NCBI GenBank assembly: GCA_964602275.1
Contig: CAZRQF010000036.1
Location: 1-10,355 of the forward strand
DNA length: 10,355 nt
DNA from: RGIG6291 sp964602275
Lineage (GTDB): Bacteria > Bacillota > Clostridia > TANB77 > UBA1234
Direction of reading: 5' to 3'
Shown: positions 1-6,810 of the stretch, one piece after another
Numbering within the stretch: the stretch's first letter is position 1
Layout of the letters: each line of letters opens with the position of its first letter
The notes under the pieces: generated by a model
What the model was told of the DNA's origin: nothing
Seen by the model: the letters and a program-made list of their open reading frames with translations, nothing else
Database searches by the model: none
Translations under genes and position numbers: made by a program

Positions 1-1
1 T

Positions 2-40
2 GATTTCTTACTTAATGAAAATAGTTTGAAAGATGCATAA
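2..40 (+). CDS. Probable 3' end of a plus-strand gene cut by the window edge
   Basis: Frame 2 from the left edge is open for twelve codons, reading DFLLNENSLKDA, then stops at TAA (38-40). Only four bases later a strong hairpin terminator begins, the spacing expected for the end of a real gene. The other two plus frames stop at 1-3 and 27-29. The piece is too short to identify a family or prove that it is coding; the call rests on the stop-to-terminator spacing. The alternative is plain intergenic DNA. Confidence 0.4.
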   Translation, partial: DFLLNENSLKDA

Positions 41-44
41 AATA

Positions 45-72
45 AAAACCTACTATCAAAATAGTAGGTTTT
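45..72. terminator. Bidirectional hairpin terminator between the left-edge gene and tRNA-Thr
   Basis: A perfect 12-bp inverted repeat (45-56 with 61-72) has a 4-base loop and is flanked by A-runs on the left and T-runs on the right. On the plus strand it follows the putative stop at 38-40. On the minus strand it follows the tRNA, and the transcript would read GGTTTTTATTTTATG after the stem, the better U-tract. It probably ends both convergent transcripts. Confidence 0.8.
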
Positions 73-82
73 ATACCATTAC

Positions 83-109
83 AAACTCGATTTTTTATAG
101 TTCGAGTTT
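83..109. repeat. Small inverted repeat in the tRNA-Thr 3' trailer
   Basis: AAACTCGA (83-90) pairs with TCGAGTTT (102-109) around an 11-base AT-rich loop. It lies between the encoded CCA end of the tRNA and the terminator at 45-72. It has no U-tract directly after it on either strand, so it is more likely a hairpin in the precursor trailer than a second terminator. Its role is unknown. Confidence 0.5.
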
Positions 110-119
110 ACCATCAAAA

Positions 120-195
<76 letters not shown>

Positions 196-197
196 AT

Positions 198-235
198 AAA
201 AAATACAGTACAATTAATATTATACTGTATTTTTT
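198..235 (-). terminator. Terminator of the acidic protein gene
   Basis: AAAAAATACAGTA (198-210) is a perfect 13-bp complement of 223-235 around a 12-base loop. It lies 30 bases after the stop codon of the gene ending at 266. On the minus strand the 3' arm ends in CTGTATTTTTT, giving the U-tract. The hairpin loop also contains the start of the tRNA-Thr promoter -10 box. Confidence 0.75.
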
Positions 236-246
236 TCTTTTTGCAA
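219..246 (-). promoter_or_regulatory. Sigma-A promoter for tRNA-Thr
   Basis: On the minus strand, TTGCAA (241-246) and a perfect TATAAT (219-224) are separated by 16 bases. Transcription would start near 212, about 17 bases before the mature tRNA 5' end at 195. The -10 box lies partly in the loop and partly in an arm of the preceding gene's terminator hairpin. Confidence 0.65.
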
Positions 247-265
247 TATTAATTTTATCTAATAT

Positions 266-1093
266 TTACATATTTATTTCGGTGTCTTTTTTATGTTCGG
301 TATCTCTTGTTCTATCCTTTGTTTTGATAAATTCTGCATACTCATCTAATGTTAGCACCATATTATATGTTCCTTTATTTATCACAACATGCCCTTGCTC
401 CATATTTTCTTTTTCAGCTGCTCCTATCGTTCTAAGCTCGCCAGGTTCTACTAATTGATTTTGTTCATCATAAACAGCATCCTTAGTTACTATATATTTC
501 TGCCCATCTCTTTCGATAATTTTCGCTTTTTCTTTTTCAGACTTTTCTTCATCTAATGAGCTTTCTTCTTGAACGCTCTCCTCGAAAGGATTGGCCTCTA
601 AAATTTCATCATTTTCAAAATTCTCTAGTTGTTCAATTGACGAAGTTTCGATTTCTAAAAAAGGTTCTTCTTCAAATGGATTTACTTCTTCCTCTTTTCC
701 TTCTAATTTATCTTTAAAACCTTGCACAATATTTTGAATTCTTACATCTCTTTGATCTTCTAACTCTTTGATTGCAGAAAATCTTTCATCAAATTCATGT
801 CTTAATTTTTCAATCTCTTGTTCAGTTTCTCTCCAATGCCCCATTTTCACATCAGCATTTTCAACCAAGACTTCAATTTTTTGGATTATTCCATTAATTA
901 CTTGCTGCATCTCCTCAAATGTTTTAGTTTCCTCTAAGGTATCTTTGCACTGTTCTTTAAATTTTTCGTATTGCTTTTCTGACATTCCACTACCACCAGG
1001 TAATCTTGAAAATGTACCAACCAAATTTTCAGTAGCATAATCTATCATTGCTTTTCTAGTTTCAGGTGATGTATATTTTATATTTTTTTCCAT
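266..1093 (-). CDS. Hypothetical acidic, charged protein with two NPFEE repeats
   Basis: I do not recognise a family for this 275-residue protein. The first ATG of the open frame (1132) lies in the predicted -10 box. The internal ATG at 1093 follows GAGGAGTG by seven bases, so it is preferred. There is no signal peptide or membrane segment, which suggests a cytoplasmic protein. Residues 40-130 are rich in Glu, Lys and Gln with helical, coiled-coil-like spacing. Residues 134-190 form a very acidic, probably disordered linker in which NPFEE occurs twice (138-142 and 168-172). Residues 189-224 look like a small folded segment (KIIERDGQKYIVTKDAVYDE), followed by 235-256 and a charged tail with two DTE triplets. 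Base composition matches the core genes nearby. It has its own promoter and terminator, so it is probably monocistronic. A scaffold or protein-interaction role is possible, but only inferred. Confidence 0.85.
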   Translation of the reverse strand: MEKNIKYTSPETRKAMIDYATENLVGTFSRLPGGSGMSEKQYEKFKEQCKDTLEETKTFEEMQQVINGIIQKIEVLVENADVKMGHWRETEQEIEKLRHEFDERFSAIKELEDQRDVRIQNIVQGFKDKLEGKEEEVNPFEEEPFLEIETSSIEQLENFENDEILEANPFEESVQEESSLDEEKSEKEKAKIIERDGQKYIVTKDAVYDEQNQLVEPGELRTIGAAEKENMEQGHVVINKGTYNMVLTLDEYAEFIKTKDRTRDTEHKKDTEINM

Positions 1094-1130
1094 AAATATC
1101 ACTCCTCGCTTCGTGCTTCTATCTATATTC

Positions 1131-1159
1131 ATTTTACCATATTATGTCATGTTTTTCAA
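1131..1159 (-). promoter_or_regulatory. Sigma-A promoter of the acidic protein gene
   Basis: On the minus strand, TTGAAA (1154-1159) and TAAAAT (1131-1136) are 17 bases apart, and a TGG just before the -10 makes it an extended -10 type. Transcription would begin near 1124, about 30 bases before the chosen ATG at 1093. This excludes the in-frame ATG at 1130-1132. Confidence 0.7.
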
Positions 1160-1176
1160 TTGTTTCGATTAATTTT

Positions 1177-1210
1177 AAAAATCCCGCCACAGTAATACAC
1201 CGTAGCGGGA
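1177..1210 (-). terminator. Terminator of the secreted-protein gene
   Basis: On the minus strand, TCCCGCTAC (1210-1202) pairs with GTGGCGGGA (1190-1182). This gives a 9-bp GC-rich stem with one U-G wobble, followed by TTTTT (1181-1177). The wobble forms only in minus-strand RNA; the plus strand would have a C-A mismatch. That matches termination of the gene ending at 1222, eleven bases away. Confidence 0.85.
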
Positions 1211-1221
1211 AATATCAGATA

Positions 1222-1758
1222 TTAGTTCATAGCCTCTTCAAGAAGCTCAGCCCAATATCTAATGCTTGCCATCTCGTCTGCATAGACAAGCTTTGCAAGC
1301 TCATTGCGACTGAAAATATAGCCATTTTCAGTCTTCTCGAACTCCTCGATTTTCTGGCTCCACGCCATCCAATCAATCACCAAAGCATCGTCCGTAGTTT
1401 CGATTTCATTTACTTCAAAGTAAACTCCATCGACCCGCAGGTCAGTCGAACCAACTACGAGTTCAACCTTTTCTGGCATCTCTTCGTACCAATCATATTG
1501 GTATAAAGCTGCAAGCTTAATGAAGTCCTGAATGTCTTCGCCCTCATTGTAGGTACCGATAACGCCACCGTGCATAATGAAGGTCCATTCTTCACATCCA
1601 GCACCACAGTCTTCAACAATGTAGTAAGGCTTATACCCCACAACATCGTAGATGAGCTCTTGCATTTCCTCAATCGTGAGGTTGTCTTCAGCGCAAGCTG
1701 AAATGAAAGAGGTGCACAAAACTACCAAAACCAGGACTACCGACATAAGCTTCTTCAT
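1222..1758 (-). CDS. Small secreted or lipid-anchored acidic protein, unknown function
   Basis: No family is recognised for this 178-residue protein. The ATG at 1758 follows AAAGGAG by five bases. Residues 1-23 form an export signal: MKKL, a Val/Leu-rich core (7-14), then ISAC at 19-22. ISAC fits a lipobox, giving lipidation at Cys22. Alternatively, signal peptidase I could cut after ACA (21-23). The mature part is acidic, with a close cysteine pair CGAGC (51-55) that could form a disulfide or bind metal, and it is rich in Trp and Tyr. Helices are likely at 28-40, 74-88 and 150-176. Composition is the striking point: over 1261-1620 I count 160 G+C of 360 (44%), against roughly 28-32% in sampled lines of its neighbours. 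Codons such as CTG and CGG appear. This suggests recent acquisition or unusual constraint. It has its own promoter and terminator, so it is a single-gene unit. Confidence 0.88.
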   Translation of the reverse strand: MKKLMSVVLVLVVLCTSFISACAEDNLTIEEMQELIYDVVGYKPYYIVEDCGAGCEEWTFIMHGGVIGTYNEGEDIQDFIKLAALYQYDWYEEMPEKVELVVGSTDLRVDGVYFEVNEIETTDDALVIDWMAWSQKIEEFEKTENGYIFSRNELAKLVYADEMASIRYWAELLEEAMN

Positions 1759-1772
1759 GGAAGCTCCTTTCT

Positions 1773-1789
1773 GTGGACAATTCGTCCAC
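1773..1789 (-). promoter_or_regulatory. Dyad in the 5' leader of the secreted-protein gene
   Basis: GTGGAC (1773-1778) and GTCCAC (1784-1789) form a 6-bp inverted repeat around AATTC. It lies between the predicted transcription start (near 1809) and the Shine-Dalgarno site. It could be an operator or a small RNA hairpin just ahead of the ribosome site. No regulator can be named from the sequence. Confidence 0.45.
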
Positions 1790-1815
1790 TAAAAAATATT
1801 TGGGTAACCAACTAT

Positions 1816-1844
1816 ATTGTAGCACACTTTACATAAAATAGCAA
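1816..1844 (-). promoter_or_regulatory. Extended -10 sigma-A promoter of the secreted-protein gene
   Basis: On the minus strand, TTGCTA (1839-1844) and TACAAT (1816-1821) are separated by 17 bases. TGC directly before the -10 matches an extended -10 (TGnTACAAT). Transcription from about 1809 would give a 50-base leader carrying the dyad at 1773-1789. Confidence 0.7.
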
Positions 1845-1920
1845 CATATTTGCATAATTTTCCAATTGTCACATATTTTTTCACTATACCCACATTTTTA
1901 TATACTAAAAACCATGTATT

Positions 1921-1954
1921 AAAAAATCCGTAAGGTTCTTCTTACGGATTTTTT
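1921..1954 (-). terminator. Terminator of the gatCAB operon
   Basis: AAAAAATCCGTAAG (1921-1934) is a perfect 14-bp complement of 1941-1954 around a six-base loop. It starts five bases after the gatB stop codon. Its A-run and T-run make it able to work in both directions, but only the minus-strand operon clearly uses it. Confidence 0.88.
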
Positions 1955-1958
1955 ATAA

Positions 1959-3389
1959 CTATTTATTTAATTCTTCTAAAATTAATTTATTTAATATTTG
2001 TGGGTTGCCTTTGCCTTTCATTTCTTTCATGCATTGTCCAACCAAAAAGCCTAACGCCCTATCTTTTCCTGCTTTATAGTCTACAATCGATTGTGGATTT
2101 GCAGCAATTATTCTGTCTACTACTTCTTTTATCGCACTTTCGTCAGACACTTGCATTAAACCTTTCTCTTCGACTATCTTTTCAGGCTCGTTTCCAGTCT
2201 TTATCATCTCTTCAAATACAGTCTTTGCTATTGAACCGCTAATTGTTCCCTTATCTATTAACATAATCAAATGTCCAAATTGAGTTGCAGTATATGGCAT
2301 ATTTGAATATTCAAATTCGTACTCACGAGCAGCTCTAATTATGTCACTCATTATCCAGTTACTAACCGCTTTGTAATTTCCACATACTTTTCCCGCTTCC
2401 TCGAAAAAGTCAGATAACGCCTTAGAAGATGTTATTATGTCAGCATCATATTCAGGCAGATTTAATTCATTTATGTAGCGTTTCTTCCTACTTTCTGGTA
2501 GCTCAGGCAATTCATTTTTTATCTTTTCAATATATTCGTCTGACAAACTTATTGGAAGCAAATCAGGTTCAGGAAAATATCTATAATCTTGTGCATCTTC
2601 TTTAAGACGCATTGCAAAGCCTTCTCCTTTTTCATCATCCCATCTACGAGTTTCTTGATAAATAGTTCCGCCTGCTTCCAAAACAGCTTTTTGTCTTTCT
2701 ACTTCAAATTCGATTGATCTTGCAATAGCTCTAAATGAATTCAAGTTTTTAGTTTCTGTTCTTGTTCCAAATTTTTCCTCACCAACTGGTCTTAATGACA
2801 AGTTAACATCAGCTCTTAATGAGCCTTCTTGCATTTTACAGTCAGAAACACCTATATATTCCAAAATTCCTTTTAGTTTTTCAACATAGGCAACCGCTTC
2901 CGCACTAGAACGAATATCCGCTTCTGATACTATTTCTATAAGTGGCACACCCGCTCTATTTAAATCAACCAAAGTTCCGCCTGTGTATAAGTCATGTACT
3001 AATTTTCCAGCATCATCTTCTATATGAATTCTTGTAATACCAATTGTTTTTTCAAATCCATCGCCTTTGATATCAACTTTTCCATGCTCACAAAGTGGTA
3101 AATCATATTGCGAAATTTGATATGCTCTTGGAGTATCAGGATAAAAATAATTCTTTCTATCTTGCTTGCTGTAATGTGCAATATCGCAATTCATTGCAAG
3201 TCCAGCCCTTACAGCATATTCAACAACTTTTTCATTTAATACGGGTAGTGCACCTGGCATTCCTGTGCAAACTGGGCAACAGTGAGTGTTTGGGTCACCG
3301 CCAAATTCAGTTGAACAACCACAATATATTTTTGTTTTAGTAGAAAGTTCTGCGTGAACTTCTATTCCTATAACAACTTCATATTCCAT
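1959..3389 (-). CDS. gatB: Aspartyl/glutamyl-tRNA amidotransferase subunit B
   Basis: GatB binds the misacylated tRNA and phosphorylates Glu-tRNA-Gln (or Asp-tRNA-Asn) with ATP. It then amidates the intermediate with ammonia delivered from GatA. At 476 residues it is the usual family length. Residues 1-10 (MEYEVVIGIE) begin the typical cradle domain. A zinc-type cysteine set is visible as C23, C25, C38 and C41, followed by TGMPGALPVLN (42-52) and the KQDRKNYFYPD block (75-85). The C-terminal part after about residue 325 fits the helical and YqeY-like tRNA-binding tail. The frame opens with GTG six codons upstream, but that stretch contains the Shine-Dalgarno site. The ATG at 3389, eight bases after AAAGGAG, is therefore the start. 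It is the last gene of gatC-gatA-gatB, 20 bases after gatA, and ends just before a strong terminator. Confidence 0.97.
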   Translation of the reverse strand: MEYEVVIGIEVHAELSTKTKIYCGCSTEFGGDPNTHCCPVCTGMPGALPVLNEKVVEYAVRAGLAMNCDIAHYSKQDRKNYFYPDTPRAYQISQYDLPLCEHGKVDIKGDGFEKTIGITRIHIEDDAGKLVHDLYTGGTLVDLNRAGVPLIEIVSEADIRSSAEAVAYVEKLKGILEYIGVSDCKMQEGSLRADVNLSLRPVGEEKFGTRTETKNLNSFRAIARSIEFEVERQKAVLEAGGTIYQETRRWDDEKGEGFAMRLKEDAQDYRYFPEPDLLPISLSDEYIEKIKNELPELPESRKKRYINELNLPEYDADIITSSKALSDFFEEAGKVCGNYKAVSNWIMSDIIRAAREYEFEYSNMPYTATQFGHLIMLIDKGTISGSIAKTVFEEMIKTGNEPEKIVEEKGLMQVSDESAIKEVVDRIIAANPQSIVDYKAGKDRALGFLVGQCMKEMKGKGNPQILNKLILEELNK

Positions 3390-3409
3390 GTATAATTCTC
3401 CTTTCACAT

Positions 3410-4849
3410 CTATCTAGCATTTTGCTCATATGTATATGCAAATCTATACAACATTTCCTCATTAAAATGTTTTGCAATTATTTGCATTCCTATTGGCATT
3501 CCACTCTTATCTGTGCCACAAGGTATTGATATTGCTGGAACACCTGCTATATTTACGGGAACTGTATACAAATCCATCAAATACATTTCAAGCGGATTGT
3601 TTGTCTTTGAATTAATATCAAATGCAACAGTTGGAGTAGTTGGTGTTATTATTACATCATATTTTTCAAAAGTTTCATCAAAGCTTTTCTTAATCAAACT
3701 TCTAACTTTTAAAGCTTTCTTGTAATACGCATCATAGTAACCTGCTGAAAGCACATATGTACCTAACATAATTCTTCTCTTAACTTCTTTTCCAAATCCT
3801 TCTGTACGACTATTACGATAAATATCTTTCAAGTTCTCATAGTTCTTTGTACGATATCCATATCTAATTCCATCAAATCTACCTAAATTTGAACTTGCCT
3901 CAGCACACGCAAGAATATAGTAAGTTGGAAGTGCATATTTTGTAATTGGTAATGAAATCTCCTCAACAATTGCACCAAGCTCTCTGTACTTTTCGATAGC
4001 AACTTCTACACTAGCCTTTACTTCGTCATTTATACCATCAGAAAAATATTCCTTTGGAACGGCAACTTTTAAACCTTTAACATCATTTATCAATGCTTTT
4101 GTATAATCCTTAGGTTCTATGCTTGCAGAAGTAGAGTCCATCTCATCATAAGCTGCAATTGTATTTAATAAAGTTGCATTATCAAAAACTGTTTTACTCA
4201 TTGGTCCGATTTGGTCAAGTGAAGATGCAAAAGCAACTAACCCATAACGAGAAACTAATCCATAAGTTGGCTTTAACCCAACAATGCCACAATATGATGC
4301 AGGTTGTCTTATTGAACCACCTGTATCACTTCCAAGTGAAATTGGCGTTAGGTTTGCCTTTACACTAGCAGCACTTCCACCAGATGATCCGCCTGGAACT
4401 TTATTTAAATTACATGGATTTTTTGTTTTGAAAAATGCAGAATTTTCAGTAGACCCACCCATTGCAAACTCATCCATATTTAGTTTACCAAGTATAATTG
4501 CATGTTCTTCTTTTAGTTTTTTAATTACTGTTGCATCATAAGGCGACACAAAGTTTTCAAGCATCTTTGATGCACAAGTGGTTTTTACCCCTTTTGTACA
4601 AATGTTATCTTTAATAGCAATTGGAATACCCGCAAGTGCTCCTAACTCTTGCCCTTCATCAAACATAGCTTGTACTTTTTCAGCGTCTTCCAAAGCTTCT
4701 TTCTCGCACACCGTAATATATGATTTTATGTTTTCATCTTCATTTTTTATTCTATCTAAATAAGCTTTTACAACTTCTGTAACTTTTAGCTCACCTGTAG
4801 CATATTTTTCTCTTATGCTTTGAGCTGTCATTTCGCATATGTTATCCAT
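3410..4849 (-). CDS. gatA: Aspartyl/glutamyl-tRNA amidotransferase subunit A
   Basis: GatA is the glutaminase subunit. It hydrolyses glutamine and passes ammonia to GatB for making Gln-tRNA-Gln or Asn-tRNA-Asn in the cytoplasm. The 479 residues match the amidase-signature family length. The Ser-cisSer-Lys triad is visible: Lys80 in IAIKDN, Ser155 in GGSSGGSAA (153-161), and the nucleophile Ser179 in GSDTGGSIR (173-181). These lie one residue off the numbering of the Staphylococcus aureus enzyme. The block CGIVGLKPTYG (187-197) is also typical. The ATG at 4849 follows AAGGAGG by ten bases. It is the middle gene of the operon, 15 bases after gatC and 20 before gatB, which fits equal synthesis of the trimer. 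No damage is seen. Confidence 0.98.
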   Translation of the reverse strand: MDNICEMTAQSIREKYATGELKVTEVVKAYLDRIKNEDENIKSYITVCEKEALEDAEKVQAMFDEGQELGALAGIPIAIKDNICTKGVKTTCASKMLENFVSPYDATVIKKLKEEHAIILGKLNMDEFAMGGSTENSAFFKTKNPCNLNKVPGGSSGGSAASVKANLTPISLGSDTGGSIRQPASYCGIVGLKPTYGLVSRYGLVAFASSLDQIGPMSKTVFDNATLLNTIAAYDEMDSTSASIEPKDYTKALINDVKGLKVAVPKEYFSDGINDEVKASVEVAIEKYRELGAIVEEISLPITKYALPTYYILACAEASSNLGRFDGIRYGYRTKNYENLKDIYRNSRTEGFGKEVKRRIMLGTYVLSAGYYDAYYKKALKVRSLIKKSFDETFEKYDVIITPTTPTVAFDINSKTNNPLEMYLMDLYTVPVNIAGVPAISIPCGTDKSGMPIGMQIIAKHFNEEMLYRFAYTYEQNAR

Positions 4850-4864
4850 TATTTTAGTGCCTCC

Positions 4865-5152
4865 TTATTCCATCATACTAGGCAATGAATATGCCTCGCC
4901 ATTACTACTTGGTGCATTTTTAAGTAGCAATTCTCTATCAAAAGACTCTTTTATCTCGTCTTTTCTAAAAGCATTTACTTTATCTAAAATAAACTCCTGT
5001 GCATTTATTTTTGTAGTATCTACCTCATTTATTTGAGTAGCAAACTCAACAATCTCTTGCATATCTTTTCTATAATTATCAATTTCAATATCTGAAAGGT
5101 TTAGCATACTTAAATTTGCTATATGTTTAACTTCTTCTATGCTTATATTCAT
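4865..5152 (-). CDS. gatC: Aspartyl/glutamyl-tRNA amidotransferase subunit C
   Basis: GatC is the small clamp that wraps around the GatA-GatB interface and stabilises the complex. The 95 residues are the expected size. The N-terminus (SIEEVKHIANLSMLNLSDIE) is the usual helical start. The C-terminal part reads FRKDEI (62-67), then LLKNAP (76-81) and a LPSMME end, all family hallmarks. An ATG ten codons upstream (5180-5182) overlaps the predicted promoter -10 box. The ATG at 5152, eight bases after GGGAGG, is therefore the start. It is the first gene of gatC-gatA-gatB, driven by the promoter at 5182-5210. Confidence 0.96.
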   Translation of the reverse strand: MNISIEEVKHIANLSMLNLSDIEIDNYRKDMQEIVEFATQINEVDTTKINAQEFILDKVNAFRKDEIKESFDRELLLKNAPSSNGEAYSLPSMME

Positions 5153-5181
5153 AACTTTTCCTCCCTTTAAAAACTGTAACA

Positions 5182-5210
5182 ATTATATACCACTATCGCT
5201 CTAAAATCAA
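5182..5210 (-). promoter_or_regulatory. Sigma-A promoter of gatCAB
   Basis: On the minus strand, TTGATT (5205-5210) and a perfect TATAAT (5182-5187) are 17 bases apart. Transcription should start near 5175, leaving a leader of only about 23 bases. That is too short for a T-box or other riboswitch. The -35 lies 19 bases from the -35 of the divergent asnS promoter. Confidence 0.8.
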
Positions 5211-5229
5211 GCAAAGTAACATATAACTC

Positions 5230-5258
5230 TTGAAATAAGTGGAATTTTGAAGTATAAT
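5230..5258 (+). promoter_or_regulatory. Sigma-A promoter of asnS
   Basis: TTGAAA (5230-5235) and TATAAT (5253-5258) are 17 bases apart, close to full consensus, so strong constitutive expression is expected. Transcription should start near 5265, giving a leader of about 25 bases with no room for a T-box. The promoter overlaps the first in-frame ATG at 5257, which excludes that start. Confidence 0.82.
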
Positions 5259-5289
5259 GACTTCATATTTTGATAGGAGGCGTATAGTT

Positions 5290-6672
5290 ATGCAAAAAAT
5301 TACTATAAAAGATTTATATAAACATACTTCTGACTACGCAAATAAAGAAGTTTTTGTTTGTGGCTGGGTTAGAACTTGTAGAGATTCTAAAACATTTGGT
5401 TTTATTGAATTAAACGATGGTTCTTTCTTTAAGAATGTTCAAGTGGTTTATGATAATACGCTTGCAAATTTTGAAGACATTACAAAACTTACAATCAGTT
5501 CTTCAATTAAAGTTACTGGTACATTAATTGAAACACCTGATGCAAAACAACCTTTTGAAATTAAAGCTACAAATGTTGAAATAGAGTGTTTGTCACCAAA
5601 TGACTATCCTTTGCAAAAGAAAGGTCATACTACTGAATTCCTTAGAGAACAGGCATATTTAAGACCTAGAACAAATTTATTTAGTGCAGTTTTTAGAGTT
5701 AGAAGTGCAGCTGCCATTGCAATACATAACTATTTTCAATCAAAAGGCTATGTATATTTCCACGCTCCACTTATAACTGCAAATGACGGCGAAGGTGCTG
5801 GCGAAATGTTTCAAGTTACTACACTTGACTTAGATAAAGTTGCTGAAACTGGTAAAGTTGATTATAGTAAAGATTTCTTTGGTAAAAAAGTAGGTCTTAC
5901 AGTTACAGGTCAATTAGAGGGCGAAACTTTTGCTATGGCATATGGTAAAATTTACACTTTCGGTCCTTCTTTCAGAGCTGAAAATTCAAACACTAAAACT
6001 CATGCTTCAGAATTTTGGATGATTGAACCTGAAATAGCTTTTTGTGACCTAGAAGAACTTATGGATATTGAAGAAGATATGCTAAAATATATAGTTCAAG
6101 ATGTACTTAACAAATGTCCAGAAGAAATGGAATTTTTAAATAAATTCGTTGCTCCAGGCTTGATTGAAAAATTACAAAAATTACTTGCAAGTAATTTTAC
6201 AAGAATTTCTCATGAAGATGTAATAACAATATTAAAAGATGCAAAAGTCGATTGGGAATTCAAACCTGAATACGGCGAAGACATTGCGAAAGAACACGAA
6301 AAATATATAACAGAATATTTTGGCGGACCTGTATTTATTACAAATTGGCCAAAAGATATAAAAGCATTTTACATGAAACAAAATCCAGACGGCAAAACTG
6401 TTGCAGCCGTTGACCTAGAAGTACCAGGTGCAGGTGAGCTTATGGGCGGTAGCCAAAGAGAAGAAAATTACGATAAATTGTTAAATCGTATGAATGAACT
6501 TGGAATGCACACAGAAGAATTAGATTGGTATTTAAACCTTAGAAAATACGGAAGTTGCGTACATTCTGGCTTCGGCATGGGATTTGAAAGACTACTTATT
6601 TACTTAACAGGCGTTGAAAATATTAGAGATGTTATCCCTTATTACAGAACACCAGGAAATTGTGATTTTTAA
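5290..6672 (+). CDS. asnS: Asparaginyl-tRNA synthetase
   Basis: This is a class IIb synthetase that joins asparagine to tRNA-Asn in an ATP-dependent reaction. Residues 1-100 form the OB-fold anticodon-binding domain (VFVCGWVRTCRDSK at 21-34, then FGFIELNDGS). The catalytic core shows motif 1 around 134-163, motif 2 FRAENSNTKTHASEFWMIEPE at 228-248 and motif 3 GFGMGFERLLIYLTG at 427-441. The C-terminus YYRTPGNCDF is typical of AsnRS rather than AspRS. Length is 460, close to the usual 463. The ATG at 5290 lies nine bases after AGGAGG; an earlier in-frame ATG falls inside the promoter. Its presence beside gatCAB implies that Asn-tRNA can be made directly, leaving GatCAB mainly for Gln-tRNA-Gln. 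That division of labour is inferred. A terminator follows 19 bases after the stop. Confidence 0.97.
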   Translation: MQKITIKDLYKHTSDYANKEVFVCGWVRTCRDSKTFGFIELNDGSFFKNVQVVYDNTLANFEDITKLTISSSIKVTGTLIETPDAKQPFEIKATNVEIECLSPNDYPLQKKGHTTEFLREQAYLRPRTNLFSAVFRVRSAAAIAIHNYFQSKGYVYFHAPLITANDGEGAGEMFQVTTLDLDKVAETGKVDYSKDFFGKKVGLTVTGQLEGETFAMAYGKIYTFGPSFRAENSNTKTHASEFWMIEPEIAFCDLEELMDIEEDMLKYIVQDVLNKCPEEMEFLNKFVAPGLIEKLQKLLASNFTRISHEDVITILKDAKVDWEFKPEYGEDIAKEHEKYITEYFGGPVFITNWPKDIKAFYMKQNPDGKTVAAVDLEVPGAGELMGGSQREENYDKLLNRMNELGMHTEELDWYLNLRKYGSCVHSGFGMGFERLLIYLTGVENIRDVIPYYRTPGNCDF

Positions 6673-6691
6673 AAAGAATATAACAAAAAAT

Positions 6692-6725
6692 ACACCTTAA
6701 AACATCGTTTCAGGGTGTTTTTTTT
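6692..6725 (+). terminator. Terminator of asnS
   Basis: ACACCTTAAAAC (6692-6703) pairs with GTTTCAGGGTGT (6707-6718) around a three-base loop, with one U-G wobble and one mismatch. An eight-T run (6718-6725) follows. The wobble works only in plus-strand RNA, matching asnS, whose stop lies 19 bases upstream. Confidence 0.85.
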
Positions 6726-6757
6726 CATAAAAAACATTGTTAATTTAATTTTATAAA

Positions 6758-6795
6758 AAGAAAAACACCTTACTTTAAAATAAGGTGTTTTTCTT
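6758..6795 (-). terminator. Terminator of the recombinase gene
   Basis: A perfect 15-bp stem (6758-6772 with 6781-6795) has an eight-base loop. On the minus strand the transcript reads GGTGTTTTTCTTTTTAT through the 3' arm. It starts 15 bases after the xerD stop codon. It shares the arm core ACACCTTA with the neighbouring asnS terminator. Confidence 0.85.
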
Positions 6796-6810
6796 ACAAA
6801 GGCGTTTCTT

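Noticed and set aside
1144..1506. 120-residue plus-strand open frame opposite the secreted-protein gene
   Set aside because: It lies antisense to a gene with a clear signal peptide, promoter and terminator. It has no good ribosome site and reads through the terminator sequence.
3095..3340. Small plus-strand open frame inside gatB
   Set aside because: It is a shadow of the conserved gatB reading frame with no ribosome site or promoter of its own.
5153..5289. Possible T-box riboswitch before gatC or asnS
   Set aside because: The predicted leaders are about 25 bases long, and no specifier stem, antiterminator or T-box core is present.
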